Position numbers and translations under genes: made by a program. The notes beneath the pieces were generated by a model. The model was given only the letters and a program-made list of their open reading frames with translations. It was not told the DNA's origin and ran no database searches. From an archaeon (GTDB lineage Archaea; Nanobdellota; Nanobdellia; Woesearchaeales; JAGVOV01), in assembly GCA_020052545.1 (NCBI GenBank), contig JAGVOV010000013.1, positions 1-5,148 of the forward strand: DNA of 5,148 nucleotides, in the 5' to 3' direction. Shown here piece by piece: positions 3,119 to 5,148 of the stretch (position 1 is the first letter of the stretch; each line of letters begins with the position of its first letter).

Positions 3119-5148
3119 AAAGTTTCAAATGGTGGTGCTCGGGTTTCTTCCTAATCATGAAGAAGGCTGCAACCGCAACCAGCACAATCAACACTGCGAC
3201 CCATATCCATCTGCTGCTGCCAGAAGATGGCTCAACAGGCGGCGTAATAGTGGCCTCTACGACCTTCTGTGTTGTTGTCGTTGCCGGCTTTGGCTGTTTC
3301 TCCGCTGCCGGTGTCTCGAGTTCCTTCACAGGCTGTACTACTGTTGTTGTGGTCTGTGGCGTCTGTTGGGCTACTTCTGCTATAGCAAAGTAGCTGAAGC
3401 CCGGAGTCGTTGCCTTATACGTTATTGAAGTCGCGTCCTCAGTCACTTTAACGGTGTCAAGCTGCACCCAGCTGTCCACATACCTGAATAAGGCCACATC
3501 CGACACCGAATTCGCAGTCATCCAAGATTTATTGACCTTGAATGTGATGTCTGCAGAGTCGAAATCTGTCGAAGCGATGTTTTTCTTCTCTATCTGCAGA
3601 TACTTGAAGGCCTTTTCAGACAATGGTACGCTTGTGGATGGCTTCACCCCTAGTGAAGTAACTGTAAGTTCTGCACTTCTCAAGCTATTCTTTGGGGTAA
3701 GCTCAATCCTTGTCACTTCAACTCCCGACAGCTTCGCCACCATTAAATCCCCAGCACTAGCAGTGTCCCATAAGGCTCCTGTCGAGACCGATTTAGGCTC
3801 AGTTGACGTGGACAGGCTGCCACCACCGCTACTTGAACTGACTGTTGTTGTTGTGGTTGTTGACACTGCTGTTTGTGTGAACGCAGCAAAGCTTGTGAAA
3901 TGCTTTGTCCATATCACTAGGTCGCTACCGACAGTGATCTTACATTCCGAATCTGCAGCTAGTGCATCTCCAACAACTTGTGTGTCTGCTGAGCAAGTGC
4001 TTGTTATCTCTGTAAGCGTCGATCCAGAAACCGTATAGCCTGCCTTTTTACCGCCTTGGCCAGAAAGCAGTATCCTGACTGCTTTTGTGAATCTAAGGCG
4101 TTCTCCAACAAAACCTAGCTCAATAACCTTTTCTACAGCATTTGTGTATCCTGAAGTTGTCAGCGATACTGAGCTGTTTAATTTCGTTGTTGGCATTATC
4201 AATGTTCCGTTCCAAGTTCCAGTAGTGTCCTTGATCTCAGTCCCTGCTGGTATCTGGACCTGCGCATAAGTGCTGCTTGAGCCGCTCTCCCTTGTCAAAT
4301 TCAAGTTTGATCCGACAACGACAAACTTTGTTCCATTGTTTGATTGGTTCACCAATGATGAAAGGTCAAGCTTCACTTGCGTCGTCGTTGAGATGTTTGA
4401 CGGCACCGTGACCCTTTGCATGTTCCCTGTGCTTCCTGTTCCATTAACCACAATAGTTGTCTTTAAGCCAGAGAAATTCGTTTCTGCAGTGGTTGAATTC
4501 ACTTTTATTTGAGTCGTTGTGTTTACTTTTAATGTCCCTTTATACACAGCAATCTTGTTTGTGAGGTTTGCCCTTGTCGCATCCACTTTTGACTGGATTG
4601 CTGAAACGGACGCGTTGTATCCCTGCGCAACTTTTAGTGAATCGTTCATTGCAGTTCCGGCTGCTACTGAATACTGGCCAACACCTGTCCCCCTTGTGGT
4701 TGTCGATATAAGATTTACTGCTTCCTTTATTGCAGTCCTCAATGCAGTCTTGCTCACAATGGTGAAGTCTGTGAAATGGCTGGCATCAAAGGTTAGCTTG
4801 TAGCAGTTTCCAGATATGCAGGGGCCTGCAGCGTATATTATTCCGCTGACTCCCGCATCTGCGTGGCTTGCATTCCTTACAGTCCCATTCTCGAGTTTAA
4901 CCCTCAATGTAGGCGTTGCTGGATAATACGGGATCCCATAGATAGTTATCACCGTGGCTTTATTCTTCATCTCAGCGGCTGCCGATGCATTAAAGCTTAG
5001 GTTCTGGTTTGCCAGATTCACCTCCATTGCGGTTCCTAAATTCTGCAAGAAAGTAATTGTTGCTGGATCAGTCAAATTAATTGCAGTACCAAATGACACA
5101 TTACCCAGAGTCACTGTTGCTGACTGATTTCTTGCAAACCATAACCCC
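3117..5148 (-). CDS. Large membrane-anchored surface glycoprotein with PGF-pre-PGF-like domain, 5' truncated
   Basis: This is probably a cell-surface protein, with its ectodomain outside and one C-terminal membrane anchor. The frame is open to the right edge, so the N-terminus and any signal peptide are missing. Residues below are numbered from the GTG at 5112-5114, which is an internal Val; 11 more residues are visible before it. Order of parts: segment A (about 1-120) with Cys99 and Cys104, ending HFTDFTIV; a helix-rich segment (about 121-190); a Thr/Asn-rich beta region (about 191-282); and segment B (about 283-413). Segment B runs from QIPAGTEI through Cys374 and Cys391 to HFTSFAAF and recalls ZU5-like folds. 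Then come a Ser/Thr/Gly linker (416-436), a PGF-pre-PGF-like domain (about 444-580, ending TPGFSYFAIAE) and a Pro/Thr linker (584-632). The membrane helix is about 636-654, followed by the short basic, His-rich tail RKKPEHHHLKL. About 20 N-x-S/T sequons are present, nearly all before residue 315. An S-layer or adhesin role is possible but unproven. Confidence 0.85.
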   Translation of the reverse strand, partial: GLWFARNQSATVTLGNVSFGTAINLTDPATITFLQNLGTAMEVNLANQNLSFNASAAAEMKNKATVITIYGIPYYPATPTLRVKLENGTVRNASHADAGVSGIIYAAGPCISGNCYKLTFDASHFTDFTIVSKTALRTAIKEAVNLISTTTRGTGVGQYSVAAGTAMNDSLKVAQGYNASVSAIQSKVDATRANLTNKIAVYKGTLKVNTTTQIKVNSTTAETNFSGLKTTIVVNGTGSTGNMQRVTVPSNISTTTQVKLDLSSLVNQSNNGTKFVVVGSNLNLTRESGSSSTYAQVQIPAGTEIKDTTGTWNGTLIMPTTKLNSSVSLTTSGYTNAVEKVIELGFVGERLRFTKAVRILLSGQGGKKAGYTVSGSTLTEITSTCSADTQVVGDALAADSECKITVGSDLVIWTKHFTSFAAFTQTAVSTTTTTTVSSSSGGGSLSTSTEPKSVSTGALWDTASAGDLMVAKLSGVEVTRIELTPKNSLRSAELTVTSLGVKPSTSVPLSEKAFKYLQIEKKNIASTDFDSADITFKVNKSWMTANSVSDVALFRYVDSWVQLDTVKVTEDATSITYKATTPGFSYFAIAEVAQQTPQTTTTVVQPVKELETPAAEKQPKPATTTTQKVVEATITPPVEPSSGSSRWIWVAVLIVLVAVAAFFMIRKKPEHHHLKL

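Noticed and set aside
2620..3154. Plus-strand frames 2620-3021 and 2897-3154 rich in Leu, Phe and Ser
   Set aside because: The first overlaps vapC out of frame and then runs antisense to the 95-residue gene. The Leu/Phe bias is the mirror of Lys/Glu codons. Neither has a promoter or motif.
3120..3212. PGF-CTERM archaeosortase signal at the C-terminus of the surface protein
   Set aside because: There is no PGF tripeptide directly before the membrane helix. The PGF at 571-573 (at about 3396-3404) belongs to the upstream domain.
3838..3866. GTTGTT-type short tandem repeat
   Set aside because: It is the coding sequence for the Thr run in a Ser/Thr linker, with mixed codons and no longer repeat unit.
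3157..4803. Several plus-strand open frames (3157-3393, 3454-4038, 4087-4269, 4270-4512, 4519-4803) opposite the surface protein
   Set aside because: They are low-complexity Val/Thr/Ser-rich shadows of Thr, Asn and Ser codons on the minus strand. They lack promoters and recognisable domains, and the minus-strand frame has clear domain structure.
1..5148. tRNA, rRNA, CRISPR array, insertion sequence or attachment site
   Set aside because: I saw no cloverleaf-like segment, regularly spaced direct repeats, transposase frame or long terminal inverted repeats.

Overview
The window looks archaeal. The protein-coding starts have TATA-like boxes about 25-28 nt upstream and no Shine-Dalgarno sequence, which is the pattern of leaderless archaeal transcripts. 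The window also carries an archaeal-type vapBC pair and a cell-surface protein with a PGF-pre-PGF-like domain, a domain known from archaeal surface proteins. Moderate base composition, short spacers and several small proteins with no recognised family would fit a DPANN-like archaeon (Woesearchaeota, Pacearchaeota, Aenigmarchaeota or similar). That placement is an inference, not something the sequence proves.

Layout, left to right. (1) On the plus strand is the 3' end of S-adenosylhomocysteine hydrolase, cut by the left edge. (2) Next is a 222-residue zinc metalloprotease of the metzincin clan, with a complete HExxHxxGxxH motif and a Met-turn. (3) Next is a 268-residue protein with an N-terminal winged helix-turn-helix and an unassigned C-terminal domain. 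(4) Next is a type II toxin-antitoxin pair, vapB-vapC. The toxin starts inside the antitoxin gene with a 77-nt out-of-frame overlap, and a cluster of inverted half-sites between the TATA box and the vapB start looks like the autoregulatory operator. (5) On the minus strand is a 95-residue, highly charged helical protein whose 3' end overlaps the toxin gene tail-to-tail. (6) Also on the minus strand is a large surface protein of at least 676 residues. Its 5' end lies beyond the right edge. It has a sequon-dense ectodomain, two segments ending in HFT, a Ser/Thr linker, a PGF-pre-PGF-like domain, a Pro/Thr linker and one C-terminal membrane helix. Its stop codon lies within a hairpin followed by T-tracts, a plausible terminator.

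Apart from vapB-vapC, the genes appear to be separately transcribed. Each internal 5' end has its own TATA-like box, and no shared pathway is evident. The metalloprotease and the surface protein could both act at the cell envelope, but nothing in the sequence links them. No gap longer than 300 bases lacks a gene, and no tRNA, rRNA, CRISPR array or insertion sequence was seen.

The most notable features are the overprinted antitoxin tail, the triple half-site operator, the uniform leaderless promoter layout, and the domain and sequon asymmetry of the surface protein.
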